From Thamnaconus septentrionalis (Eukaryota; Chordata; Actinopteri; Tetraodontiformes; Monacanthidae), in NCBI GenBank assembly GCA_009823395.1, contig CM020514.1, positions 13,437,466 to 13,501,465 on the forward strand: 64,000 nucleotides of DNA. Reading direction: 5' to 3'. Below, one piece after another: positions 35,641 through 48,991 of the stretch. The translations under genes and the position numbers were made by a program. The notes under the pieces were generated by a model. It made no database searches, was not told where the DNA came from, and saw nothing but the letters and a program-made list of their open reading frames with translations. Numbering within the stretch: position 1 is the stretch's first letter; every line of letters begins with the position of its first letter.

Positions 35641-36689
35641 GAGTGTCATGATCAAAATGTTGCAAGTTGAAGATGGTTGTGCTCCTCATTGGTGTCACTT
35701 TCCAACAGGTTTTGGATAAAAACGCAGTCCCACTGATTATGACACCTAAAATAAAGAACCTGCTCGGCAGCACCGCTGGCAGAACCTGAGCTGATGCGAA
35801 GCGACGCGGTCAGATAAGCAGGAGTTTATTGGTCATGTGATGCGGCTGACCTTTCATTCGGGGGTGGGTGGGACAACGGAACAGTGGAGGTCTTTGGGAC
35901 AGCGGCTCCTGGAGTGTGGCGAGCTGGAGGCTAATCCCTTGTGACAGTTGTTGTGTTGTAAGGTGTGGCTCTGCTAGACCGCGATGTCATTTCACACACA
36001 GGCGCCCACCCTCCTGCACACAGGCGCATGCACACACAAACACACACAGCTACAACACTGTGTGTAGCCGGATGCACGTGCTGTTATGACCCTCTGAAAG
36101 CACGGGATGCGAGAGGTGGCACACACACACACATATGTGCGCGCACATACACAAATGCACAAACACTTTGCACGGTGCAAATCTAACTGTGAGGTGAAGA
36201 AGAGGGAGGGCGATCTGCCAGAAGTGACCAAACCAACCTTGAAATGATGCAGAGCCGTGAAGTAAAACAGGTTTCAGCACCTTCCTCCGCCCCAACCACC
36301 GCCCCGCCGTCCCGCCGTCTGCCCCCGCCTGTCCCCCACCTGTGAGTGACAGCTCAGCTTCTCGGCTGCCACCAGCTCATTGTCCGCGCAGATGTGACAT
36401 TTTGCAATGTCAGTGTCCGTGACGCCACATGCGGCCCACGCGGTGAAGTGCATGATTCTGACTGCTGAGTGATTGATGCTCTCTTTCGCCGGACCCAGAT
36501 AGCGTCGTTTGCACGAAATAACATTTTCACGAGTTAACTTCCCTCTCGGCCTAATCTTCCCCAGCTTTTCTTCTCCATCTGTCTGTCGCCCCTGCGTCTC
36601 CTCTGGCCCCATGATAGATCAGCACTGTCAGTGCAACAGCTTATCTTGCCTCACCACGTCTCCTATATATGGACGCCGTCGCCGCCTTT

Positions 36690-36830
36690 TGTAAAATATG
36701 ATACTTCAAATGAGGGTGCCTTTCCTGGGAATTAATGCTCTCTTTAAACAAAGGCAGGAATCCTCATTAGGGATTCTTAATTAGATTTCACAGCTCTAAT
36801 TAATGCACTTCACCTGTAAGATGTTGGTCG
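36690..36830. promoter_or_regulatory. candidate conserved non-coding element
   Basis: ATTAATGC occurs at 36731-36738 and again inside TAATTAATGC at 36797-36806, with TAATTA at 36778-36783 and a TTTAAACAAAG forkhead-like word near 36744. It is non-coding on both strands. Confidence 0.35.
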
Positions 36831-39089
36831 TCTGAGCTTCGCAGCATGTGGATGATGTAACGGGGGCGATAATGGCGCCGGGCCTGGGGGAGGACGAGCT
36901 TGCAGGCGAAGACAAGAGAGACAATTTCAGGAAGCTCAATAAGTCATAACCCTGAAGAGGCTGCACTCTCATGTGCTGTGACACAAGCATGAGCTGCACC
37001 ATTAGGCACAAATTCCCAACCTGCAAATCAGATAATGCAGTCCCCGCTACGACCAGGCACACGCGCCTCGTTTAAAGATTGAATCCTATAAAAAAGAAAA
37101 AGAAAAGAAAGCCGACAGGAATCCTGTTGTGACAAATACAAAGGGATGATTTGGCTTTGATTGGAGGATGATTGGCTGTTTCATAGGAGGGCGGGGTAAT
37201 GGATGGCTTAGCCAAAGGTGGTTCGTTACCGGCGCGGTGACTGAGTGCAGCTGACAGTGGGGGCAAAGGAGTGCGTCGAGCAGGCAGGCAGTCGGGACAC
37301 TGCTACTTGGCAGGCAGGTCGAAACTGTCACCGCTGATTTCTGCAGTCATGTCTGAAGAGAACACATCTCATCAGCGTATCTTTATCCAGCAGAGAGTGG
37401 AGGAAAGGAGCGAAGCGCAAGAAAAACGAAGAGTCCATCTGTGGTCGTGATCACAATCAGCGGCAACATGGGGAAAAACAATCATGAGCTGACTGATAAT
37501 AATTATCATGTCAGGAATATCACATGATTCACTAAATTTTCTCAGAATTTTTCCTGATGTGACATGACAGAGGCTGGGAGACACTTTGGCACAACCTTCT
37601 TGCTGTGGTTTCGATTACAACTGTGTGAGTGTCTGTGTGTGTACAGAGTCTGCATGTTCTTCCTATGCCAACCTTCCCTGTCACTGCTTCTGTGGTCATG
37701 CACCATAAGTTACGTGACCATAAGAGTAGAGAGCATCCAAGTGTCCGTACATTTTTGTCTCTTCACTTAACTGGTGACTTGCACAAAGACCGTTTGAATG
37801 GACTCCAGCAATACCCCATGAGCGCAGGATAAGCAGTGTTAGAGGATGGATGCATGGACGGATGGACGTCCGGACGGACGTGTGTTTACCATCACCAGAT
37901 AAAAACATTGCATAACCATATGCCATGAGCGAGAAAACGTAGCGGTTGAACGAGTGTGCACTTTGCTGAAGAGCATATTTGCATCACGCTGTACGATTAG
38001 GGAGCTTTGCGCGTCACACCTGTCATCTACATAATGACCGTTCCTGAGCTAACAGGCTGCAGTGCTTTGCATTAGAAAAAAAAGGGACTTAGTGTGAAGT
38101 GGGAGTAGACTTACAAAGTAATATCAGATGGTGTTTTACTAAAGGGCATAAAGAGGCGTTAAGCCGCATCGAGGAAGAGGAGGGGGTATGTTCACTGAGA
38201 GTGCAGCGCGGACAGAATGTGCTATAGATCAACTAATGCGCATTAAACTACAGCGGGCGATGAGACTTTCACTGAGACTTCTGTACTTTCACAGAGATCT
38301 GAAGACTTTCATTTGTCCCATCTGTATTGCAGAGGAGAGGCCTGCTCACAGTCTACGAAGGAACAGTCGCGTGAAGACGACGTGGTTCCCATGAGGCTCG
38401 GATGTATCTGCCAGAGAATTGCATGATTAGAAGGTCAATGAAGCACTAAAACGTGTACGCGCATCAACCAAAATAGATTTCAGGGTCAATATCGCATCAA
38501 CTTGGTTATTAGTATTTGAGGCAACAAACACTCATTGATTGCAATTGGATAATGCGCCCCTGTTGCTCGTCCACATTTTGGGTACATTCTGTTCCCTTTG
38601 GTAGCAATATATAAGTAAGTGACAAAACTTTGGTTGTTTTACCTTTTAAATTGCGTTCTTCCTGAATAACTGAAAATTCGATTTAAAAATTGATTTGGCA
38701 CAACGCAGTGTCACAACAGTGTAACATGACACAAAAAGTATTAAATCCTCAGAACCGTATTTGCGGTAACAGACCTTTAATGAACACAACAAACTTCGAG
38801 TCTAAAAATAATCTCCATAGAGCAAAGCTGGCCAATGAAGTGACCTCCCGCCAGACCAGGCGTGGATGGAGTGTTTTGGTGATCCAGCTCACAGAGAAAA
38901 AAGTAACATAGGATACAGTATGTAAAAAAAACGTGTTTTCATGACTACTGAAAATGAACAAAAGCATTACAACAAAATATCTGGCTTTGAAGCCCCACTG
39001 TATTTAGCTCTTTATTGAAATGACTATTAAGACACTGAAAAATAGATGAAATGTAGCTATTTATTATTAATATAATTTCTTCAAGTTTA

Positions 39090-39158
39090 GCAGGCCGGAT
39101 TACAAAGCTTAACAGGCCGCATATGGCCCCCGGGCCATAGTTTGCCCATGCCTGCCTT
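39090..39158. mobile_element. hAT (Charlie-like) terminal fragment
   Basis: The text GCCGGATTACAAAGC then AACAGGCCGCATATGGCCCC and GGGCCATAGTTTGCCCATGC is typical of hAT ends that read 'ggccgcatgtggcccccgggcc...tttgcccacc'. The left end is not found. Confidence 0.6.
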
Positions 39159-41579
39159 AGATACATATAGACACCAACTGGCCAACACACACACTGAGTT
39201 ACAGCCGAATGCGAATGGCTGGAAAACTGTAAAGCCTCTACGAGTGCAACAGTTGGCGGCTACAACGAGGGCCGTGACTCATAGCAGGAACCAGACAAGT
39301 CAAGTAATGGAACAACTCTTTAAAACCAGTCTGGGTGGACTGGTCACAGCTTGTTGTCTCAGAATCCCAATATTACGCCACTTTGGCGACGGCTCGGCCC
39401 GCTGTGGTTGGCAATTAGCGCCGGGCTTTTCTCAGCATCATCTTCATCTTTTTCCATTGATTATCGTGCCGTCTCCACATGTTTCCCCAACTGATGAAAG
39501 ACACCGCGGGACAAAATCAAATTTGACATGACGGCCCCATAACTTAAGCAAATCCCCATACGGGAACCGACACAAAGGACCAGAGAGGTCTGTCTTCAAA
39601 CCACAGAATCCATTGGGCGGCGGAGGTGAGGATGCATGAGGTGCTGCTGGACAATGGGAGTAAATGGGAGGTGATTGTGGCCGTCTCGCTGCTATTTGGA
39701 GCATTGAGTCACTATACAGTCCATCGACTGGACCGCCTGAAGCCTCTTTTAGCCCATAATCAACACCCTGTGGATGGTGTCACCGTTGAGCACAGCTCCA
39801 ATACGGCAAGCGCCGGGTAAAGTAAGCTGCCGCTGTTTTCACCTGTGCTATATCGGTGACAGATTGGAAGATATTTTTGTGTATGTGTGTGTGTGCACTG
39901 TGACACCGAATAAGTTTTGTCTCACTCCCCCCAGACTGCGGCGAACAGCTCCCTGCAGAAGATGCACATCAGCGTGTGAACATCTGAGTGGGGAGCTGCT
40001 ATAGATCGATGTTTACTGTTTTCTAAATTCTCCTAGCGCATTAGTGCTTGACAGGTGTGTTAAATCACTCGGCAGTAACCATCTCCAAACAAACCAAACG
40101 TGTTGGATCCCTGGCAGAAAAACTTCTCGCAACAAAGCCTCGGCGCCGCTCCCCACGTTTATTAACTTCAACGTGCGCCTTTTGTAATCTTTTCCCTAGG
40201 CTCGCCTGAATCGATGAGGATCCATCCAAATCATCCGAATAGCGGCGCACGAGGCACAGCTGGATGCTGAAACACTGGTTCAGCTGTGGAGAGAAGATTG
40301 TTCTCTGCTGGATATTAAACTGCGACGACGTTTGGCTCGGAGCTATTCCTAGCCCTCTCTAATGAAAGCAATTCCACAAAGCAGTGTAATAGTACGAGGT
40401 GTGACATATAGGAGGGCGTTTGCATTGCCCTAAAGTGTCTTTGTTAATCCCACATCAAAAGAATATGTCATCAGAAAAATGATTGTGGTGCCGCATGTAT
40501 GTTCAGTCCAAAATGCCTGTTATTGGTCTTATCTTGAGCCAACTGGTGGTGAGAATCAAGCATCATCCTGTAAAATGTACAAAAGGTTCTATAAATGCAG
40601 TGTCAATCAAACATTGTTGAATACACACTGTGCAAACCTGCCCGATGCCACCTCTGTCATGGGACTTTTTAAGTGGTGATGTCATGATGTTGCCCTCTGC
40701 TCCTGGAGGACCAATAAATAAAATGCAAAATACTTAAACAAAACTGGTGAGGTCAGGCATCTATGAAATGGACAAAAAAACAACAACATATTCATAACAT
40801 TTCATAATCTCAATTTTATTTCAGTACATAATTTATGGCCAGTTTCAGATGCTTTGCAATGAAAACTCTGCCCCTATCTTATGTTTTATTGAGTATGTTT
40901 TGGTTGCCGAGTTGCACCAGGAGGCTGTAAATTCACTTGTACTCAATTTTCAAAGCCGCTGATGTTGGACGCATCAATTGGAATGATGTTGTGTTGCCAG
41001 CATGTGTGCGTCACACATTCCTGCAAGAACATTTACAAATCCTGTCCAGCTAAAGTGTCAAATATTTTCGGCACACACAATTTTGTTTAGTCACTGCTCT
41101 GTACTGAACAACTATAAACTATTGGCAAAATACTATTTTGCTTTTCTTTAATCCAGTAAAATATACATTATTTTTAGATCCTCAAGGATGCATCTGGCCA
41201 ACTCAGACATGAGTCACCATGGCAATAATCTCACACTCTTCATTGACAGAAAGTGAAGGTGAAGATTGAGATTACAACCTTTTCTCAAAACACAAAAAAT
41301 GCTGAAAGAAAGAAGTTTCAAACTGTTTAAGGCTGTGGATCAGGCAATCTCACAGCAGCATATTGCCTGCCGACTTTGGCCTCCCTGGGCCGAGATGACA
41401 AGTCATTTCCAAGGCTGCTGGTTCACCCCGGGGATTTAGTGTGCAGGTGGGCTAGGAGCACGAGGCAACAGAGGCTCTGACTGAGGGAGACATGACGTAA
41501 AGCCCTGCTGCGGATTGAAATCTCACTCAGACAGGTAATGCAATAAATAAGAATAAACACATATGCTTGCATCGAATAT

Positions 41580-41860
41580 TAATGTCCCTCTTCCCACAAT
41601 AATGGGAGTGTGTTTAATTACGACTTTTGATTTACTGGATGACGAATGCTTTATGTCACTTGCAAATAAGTGAACACTTTAAATGTCAGAGAATGCACGG
41701 CTCTTCCTTCCAGCGTCTCCATTTAAGAGAAAAAAGAGCCACAACATTTCTTAATTAAACAGCACTAATTTGCATATTTTAAGATCTTAATTAAAAGGCA
41801 CGAAGTAGGGAAAAAATAGACCTTAATTAGGAAGAAAACTTTAATTACAGAATGAATATA
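41580..41860. promoter_or_regulatory. candidate enhancer: homeodomain/POU site cluster upstream of galnt13 and downstream of rprm
   Basis: Five TAATTA words (41615, 41752, 41788, 41824, 41842) and a perfect POU octamer ATTTGCAT (41768-41775) fall within about 235 bp. The block is non-coding and lies about 550 bp beyond the rprm stop. The role as an enhancer is inferred. Confidence 0.4.
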
Positions 41861-42283
41861 CTCCAATTAACAAGATACATGGCATGCTGGGTTCCTCTCT
41901 ACCACCTGTGCGCACATGCCCGTGCAGCAGGAACACACTCACTTAATGCTTTCGCATATTGTATGGAAGAAGAAAAAACACATACAACACGCGCTACATG
42001 TCAGACATGGACGTCTCCATCTCATCGGCAGCGAGACGCAGCGACTTGTCAGAGGATGCTGCGGGAGAGAAAACTGTGGTCCAACTATAACTGACATAAC
42101 AACAGTGCTCGACTGAATACTTTATAAACAAATACAGACTCCAAACTCTCTGTACCTCTGGGTGATGGGCGACTCTGTTTTGTTTTTGGCATTACAAAAG
42201 CAAAACGCCCACAGGAAAACAAGGTGAAGCCTCAGTCAGCAGCAAGGTTCGAGTCACCTATTGGGCGAGGTTCCCATTTTTAT

Positions 42284-42289
42284 TTTATT
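42284..42289 (-). promoter_or_regulatory. candidate poly(A) signal of rprm
   Basis: Plus-strand TTTATT reads AATAAA on the gene's strand, about 115 bases after the rprm stop. Confidence 0.5.
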
Positions 42290-42401
42290 TTTTCATATTC
42301 CTGAGGACTATAAACATTGAAAACGGGGACTTGTGGCAGTGAAACATCATCCATCACCCGCCTCCTCCAGGAGATCCGACTGTATTCAGGTCATCGGGTG
42401 A

Positions 42402-43090
<689 letters not shown>

Positions 43091-44057
43091 AGGGTTCACG
43101 TGCAAACTGTGGGATTAAAAAAACTATGAAGATGTAACTCTGACTAAAAGTAAAAGGACACGCAGTGACACCTGGTGGATGTTTTGAGAAACTTTTTTTT
43201 TTTTTTTTAGTATTCAGAATGCCACTGTGACGCTGGTGTCAACAGTTGCTACGAAGCATTTTGAATTATAATGATTATTAAAGTTAAAAGAGAAACGCAT
43301 TTGAAATATGAATGCATTTAAAAAAGAATGATCACTGCTTGAGGATGATTTGCCTCAAAAGCCAATCTGATAATTGGCGGCCCTCCTATTTAGAACAGCC
43401 GGTGGCAGCACTGTTCACCAAAATGTTCACCATTTTGCTTAATGCATTTTGCTTAATGCAAAATGCGTCACGGTTTGTAAAATGAGCAACAGGTCGTGCA
43501 ACATGTGTATGCACAGAAAAAGTGTGACACACAGAGCCATTAATATGTACATAATACCTGCCTCCTGCCAGTAGATGGTGCGTTCGCTACACGGTGTAAT
43601 CGTGATCAGGGACTTCTCGTCAGACTTCAGAGAAACACGTAGTGAATCATGATAGCGAATGTGCTATCAGTGAATGAAAGCAATTTACTGTCAGGAAAGC
43701 AGGAGGAAGTTTGATGATGTATGAATGTGTCCAATAAGTACAGTATATGTGTGTTCCCAATAGCATTATATGTTCTATAAATGTTATGCTTACATTTCCG
43801 TAGCAGGTAGCATTCCCTGTTCTATAAATGTTGAAGGCCTATTTGCACTTCCGTAGTAGCTAGCATTCTAGTTCAGAGAAACAAGATCGCCGGTACACGT
43901 TGCGAAAAATATTAGCGAAAGTGCTACTGAAAGCAATTCACTGTCTTGCAGAGTGAAAAAAAAATAAATAAAAAAATCAAAACACACATTCATTAAATAT
44001 GTTGCGAGACGCAGTCTCATTCTGCACCATGCAACAAAAGCATGCATTTAGAACATT

Positions 44058-44888
44058 GGTGTCCAAAATTTTTTACAATGGGGGCCAAATCAGATAACAC
44101 CCAGGTGAAAACACCCAGGGGCCAACTGCTTCGTCACATACAATAATTTGTTCAAAACAAACAAACAACAAAGAAACTCACCAAACTGAATAAAAACATT
44201 ACATTATGCTACGTTAAATATATATTTATTTTTTTGGAACCATGTTTAGCACAATGTTCATTCTTAAACAAACAATAGCTCTCTGAGCTAAACCAAGGCA
44301 CTTGTGGCAAGGCGTAGAGGTAGTAGGCGTAGGCGGGCTTCGAACCCGAGACTCCCTGGTAATAATCAATAGTCAAATAAAAACATTGACATGAAATATT
44401 TGTCAAAGAACGCAACATATCCTTTAAGTTGTGATTATGATGATTAGCATTATTTCCAATCATGTTATGGCACCCGGGCGCTGAACCACTGCTGCCCACT
44501 GCTCTTCCTCAGGAAATGATGGGTCAAATGCGGAGAACTAATTTTGCATCCTTTGGGATGCGACAATAACTGGGACTTTGGCTTTGACAATAACATCAAT
44601 TTTATCACAATTGATGCAACTGCGGCAGAATAAATGCAGATGGAACACAACTTTAATTTCACCTGCGTGGTTACTACCCACCTGACGTCCAACTTTACGT
44701 GACTACGTACCACAGACTGCGTGGAAGTGCTACCATCGCAAGGTGAACAGAAAATTTGCCAAGTCAGCTCCTTTGATTCAGCACTGAGTGACGGGCCACA
44801 ATGAAAATGTTTTCAGAGACCTGTCGCGGTCCACTTAAAATCAGTTGGCGGGCCGCAGTTGGCCCACAGGCCGTAGTTTGGACGCCCC
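44058..44888. mobile_element. hAT (Charlie-like) element, interrupted by a SINE
   Basis: The left end is GGTGTCCAAAATTTTTTACA then GGGGGCCAAAT. The right end is GGCCGTAGTTTGGACGCCCC, whose complement begins GGGGCGTCCAAACTACGGCC. Paired ends of this type (GTGTCCAAA) mark a common fish hAT family. The interior shows no intact transposase, so it is non-autonomous or decayed. Confidence 0.7.
44297..44590 (+). mobile_element. tRNA-derived SINE nested in the hAT element
   Basis: A polymerase III B-box-like word (GGCTTCGAACCCG, 44335-44347) lies in the head. The tail (44475-44590) has CTGCTGCCCACTGCTCTTCC, ATGGGTCAAATGCGGAGAAC and a terminal 'GACAATAACTGGGACTTT', typical of teleost tRNA-SINEs ending with a short repeat. 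The centre is diverged. Confidence 0.6.
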
Positions 44889-45408
44889 TTATTTCAGAAT
44901 ATATGTCCATGCTGTTCCACACATTCAACAATGGGACTGCTATTTCCCCTTCCTTGTTGCCAGAGTGTGATACAAAAGATGGAACATTTCGAAATTGAAG
45001 AAGTGTTACAAGCGAGAGTGTCAAAGCAGAAATCAAATCTGCAACAGCTCTCTGTTTATAAAATGAGAGCGTAACATACAAATAGTCATATAATTGACTC
45101 AGGCTTATCAAAACACATGTTATATTATATGATCTTATATTTTATTATAATTATAGTCAATCTTGCATAAAAAAAACACACACAAACCACCTAAAATAAA
45201 TGAAAGAAATGGCAGACCTCAAGCATAGCCTCCATTCTACGTCATTCACAAAAAAACCCGAAAAAAAACAAACAAAAACCCCCCCCACACACAACGTGAT
45301 CACATCACAAAATAAATGCGAATAAAAAAAAATCCAGAGAGGAGGTTCCGTGTCGTGTCGCTGTGTATTTTTTTTGCCCGTGGAGATGCTTCACGCGCCT
45401 CTCTCTCC

Positions 45409-45753
45409 ACTGGGCGCTCGTGACGCTGTGCCGTCAGGAGGAGTCGCTGATTGACGTCGCTCACAGCCAATCAGAGAGCAGGAGCGGCCCGCTCAGCCGG
45501 CCTACTTGCAGGTCGTCGCTGAGTGGAGGTTAGATTGCGCTGCTGTGGCGGCTGCGTGTCTGTCTCTCGCCTCCCTTCTGCCCTCCTCTCCCCCTTCACT
45601 CGCCGTGATAATATCCCAGTTTGGAGAACAGGTGCCCACCGCGACGTATGTAAACGGTGGCCGCTTTTGGGGACGTTGATGGAGGCTGTTCATGTCCACC
45701 CCCGGTTCGCTGCCGGCTCCGCGGCGGTTGATGTCAAGAAGCCCGGACGACAG
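45409..45753 (+). other. galnt13: galnt13 non-coding first exon and promoter (inferred)
   Basis: A GC- and CpG-rich stretch, contrasting with AT-rich flanks, ends in GGACGACAG followed by GTACCG, a usable donor. It lies on the coding strand about 3.1 kb upstream of the exon that carries the galnt13 start. The 5' edge is unknown. The large open frame through it is probably fortuitous. Confidence 0.4.
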
Positions 45754-46021
45754 GTACCGACCGACCGACCGAGAGGCTTTCATGGAACATTGACCACGCC
45801 GGGATTGCGGATTTTCCGTCGTACATAGAATTCATTGTATTCAAGTTAGTGGTCGTCCGCTGGTGTTTGCTTTGATTTGCTTTGTTTTTATTTAATGTTG
45901 GTATCTTGTTCTGTTGTGCCTTGTTTTGGGTATGCGTTCTGTTCCGTTCTGTTCTGCGTTCAACACGTTGCCTGAGCAGGTCACTGGTGGTTCACTCCAT
46001 CCGCCGTCTAGGTAGGATTTG

Positions 46022-46023
<2 letters not shown>

Positions 46024-46072
<49 letters not shown>

Positions 46073-46080
46073 CGCGTGCG
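46024..46080. repeat. (TG)n-(CG)n microsatellite
   Basis: A TG run of about 40 bp continuing into CGCGCGCG, a typical Z-DNA-prone composition, in galnt13 intron 1. Confidence 0.95.
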
Positions 46081-47429
46081 TGCGTACAAATATTCAATCT
46101 GTGTCGCACTGACCCCTCAGCCTGCACGCAGTTTGCAACGACTTCCAATCCGTTGTATATCACTTTGATGCCCATCCACTTGAAGTTTAGTCATGGCCAG
46201 ATTTGTCACGTGCCATACCTTTCAAATCCAAGTCAGTGTATTTTGTTTTTGTTTGGGGTCTTGTTTGTGGTCTGAAAAGACGCTGCTGTCACTGGGCTAA
46301 TGGGCTTACTGGGATCAGCTCTGTAATCACCTCCTGGCCCTCTTAGGCTTGGTGCATACACGTCTATACATGTCTTGGTTGGCCAGTGCAGTCAAATGCT
46401 AATATGATAACAAAGTATTGCAGTTGAATTGTATGTTAACATGTCACATATTGCACCAATTCTCCTGTCATCATCATCATCATTGTGCACTATTACTCTT
46501 GTTCCAATTGGGATGCAACATTTAGGACAATGTTGCCCATTTTAAGCCCCAATAGCTTGCAATATACTTTTGTGCCAGTGAACCTGGCAGCAGCAAACAT
46601 CTGAGCATGTTCTTAATGGACGGTGGGATTTGATTACTTTGCTTATTCATGTTATTTGTCTTGTTGCTTCTAGTGCTGAACTGAGGGAATGGGGGACAGC
46701 AACTTGATGGGTCCTAAGAGTAAAAGAGCAGAGGTGCACCTGTTGACCTAACAATCAGTGGGGCCTAAACAGAAAATAGAACTTCCTGATTGCACAACAT
46801 AAAGCAAATAATAGCATTTCTTGCGCCTGACACTTGGGATGTGAGCCACAACGCTCGAATGCTTTGTTGTTGCCTTCAAAAGCACGGCGGAACAAAAGTG
46901 TCTTCTTGTGAAGACGGGAGGGAGCCATTTTTAGCACGGCGTACAACTGACAGATCCGCGCAGATGGTAATTGACTCAGGCTTCACCGGACGCGTCTCCA
47001 GGAAGCTGTGAAGCCAGTCATACCAAACCCAAAACACGTCTCTCCTCTGATGCGCCAAAGCAGATGGTCAGAAATGCAAACAGACAAAATCATCGGTGAT
47101 GACGCATCTGTGGCTGCGCCTGCGCACAGGTGACGTGTCAATGTGAACGTTTTTTTGGCATGCACCTTTAAACATTTCGCCAGTGATGCTCGTCATTATC
47201 TTAGAGCTGCACCGGCTCTGTTTGTTCAGGGTGGTTGGCGGGCGGGGTGGTGCAAGTGGTGTTTGAATTTTTGTCAAAGATCGGCCACCACGCTAGGATC
47301 TAAAGTCTCTGATGTAGATGCACAGAGCCTGCCTTGTTTTTGAATGAGATAAGAATTAGCCCAGGGCAGCAGTGTCAGACCCTTTGATGGACGTATAGAC
47401 AGGCAGCAGAGAGGGCCGCACAAGTGCTG

Positions 47430-47511
<82 letters not shown>
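47430..47511. repeat. (GT)n microsatellite, longest in the window
   Basis: About 80 bp of perfect GT in galnt13 intron 1. Confidence 0.98.
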
Positions 47512-47907
47512 ACAGACAGAAGCGTGACCATGCTGCAAGCAAAAGATAAGGAAATCTGTCAGTTTCCCCACTAGAGAGGCCGGAGGCTATTTTTTCTTCA
47601 CAAGTTGTAAAAGTAAAGGTCAGGATGGGTTAAGATACATTGGGAATGTTATAATGGGATTTAAATTTGGAAGTCAGCAGATGATCATTAATTATTGCGT
47701 TGTGAAGAAGGGCTGGGGGTGTATCCGCTCTTCCCTCCTCCTTCCTCCTCTCATGTTTTTAATTATTCCTGTTTGATTACTTGTCTCTTACTTGTCTTTT
47801 TACATGTTGTGCTCGTGTCTTTTTTGTTATTCTCATCTAATTTTCACATGTTCAAAGGAAGATTTTCATTTCATTACATTTTACGATGCTCCCGTTATAG
47901 TAAAGGA

Positions 47908-47930
47908 ATATATATATATATATATATATG
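47908..47930. repeat. (AT)n microsatellite
   Basis: A perfect AT run. Confidence 0.95.
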
Positions 47931-48869
47931 TTGAGCCGTGCTTTGCATTATGCAGCTTTGATTTTTTTGCTGTGAATGCTTAAGAGGCCGTGCAATATTT
48001 GTATGCTTGATTTTCTGTGTGTGTTAAATTGTTTCCTGCCTCATTATACTTTCATAAGCCTTTCTGTTAAGGGGTTGGGGGGAAAAAAAGCTCCATAAAT
48101 TTGTCCAAGTAGAAAACGATGTTTTTCATTAGGAAGGTTGTGAGGCATACATGCACTGCCGAAGAGATGTCTAACCTCCACAAATTGCCTCTGGTATGAA
48201 AGTTTCCCAGATGGCCCTGGCAGCACGGCGAGTGTCGGCGGCGAGAGACGCCTGTGAATAGAAAATTAGCATTCACTCTTTCAGAAGTAGGGAAATGTAG
48301 CAGGTCTGGGGCAGGTGGGGGCAGGGGGTCAGTCCAACGAGAGAATGCACCACCATGAGCAAAGGCAAGTTGGGCGAGACCTGGGTGGATCTCACCAGCA
48401 TCTGCTGGCTAGAGTGAACCATCTGGAAATAAATACAGTGTGAGGACGAACCTGGTGGCTTTTTAACCCGTCTGCAATGGCCAAGCACCTCCTTTGGCCT
48501 GCAGCGTCTGAATGCACCAGTTTATGTGACGAGTAGATGGAAATTGGATATCGCAATATTAGTAGGCCAATATTTCACACTATTATGTTTTTTAAAAAAA
48601 ATGTTTAAAAAAATAATTGCGATGTGTCCAAAGTCTTACAGGAAACAAATAAAAAACATTTTCATGGTTTTATATTGTGGGATTTCATATTTTATTTGCC
48701 CCCCCCCCTTTAAACCATTTGTATTTTCTCATGCGCTCCTCCAACTAACAAGCTCTTGGCATAGTGCACTTTGGCTGAGCCTGCTCTGACTTTGCTGTTT
48801 TCACATTGCTTTATCGAAGTCCTCTAATTCGAGCGTCCCCGCTTCTTCCTAAATTCTCCTCTCTGGCAG

Positions 48870-48991
48870 GATGACGCCTCTCGGTCAAACCTGCTCAGTC
48901 TCCTCACCGTCGTCCAGAGTTCGAACGCTGCCTCAGCGGACCCAGCGCTCCTGAGCCCAGCTTGACTGGCTGACTCCCCCGGGGGAAGACA
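48870..48991 (+). other. galnt13: galnt13 5' UTR segment with a short upstream ORF
   Basis: The UTR between the acceptor and the start contains an upstream ATG at 48871 whose frame (27 residues) ends at TGA 48952-48954, 37 bases before the real start. It could lower translation or be incidental. Confidence 0.55.

Larger units (their letters stand above)
35641..41570. other. gene desert, right part
   Basis: No gene is recognised. It contains CA-rich stretches near 35990-36150, a candidate element at 36690-36830, a hAT terminus at 39090-39158 and otherwise AT-rich single-copy-looking sequence. Confidence 0.55.
43091..45400. other. rprm-galnt13 divergent intergenic spacer
   Basis: No gene was found. 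Most of 44050-44890 is a hAT element with a nested SINE. A duplicated word 'TTCTATAAATGTT' occurs at about 43774 and 43820. The rest is AT-rich. Confidence 0.55.

Noticed and set aside
44335..44347. A tRNA gene, because of a T-arm-like word
   Set aside because: No cloverleaf with an acceptor stem can be assembled. It fits a SINE head better.
45523..45828. A 101-residue open frame on the plus strand
   Set aside because: It crosses the likely 5' UTR donor of galnt13 and shows no family similarity. High GC makes long frames by chance.
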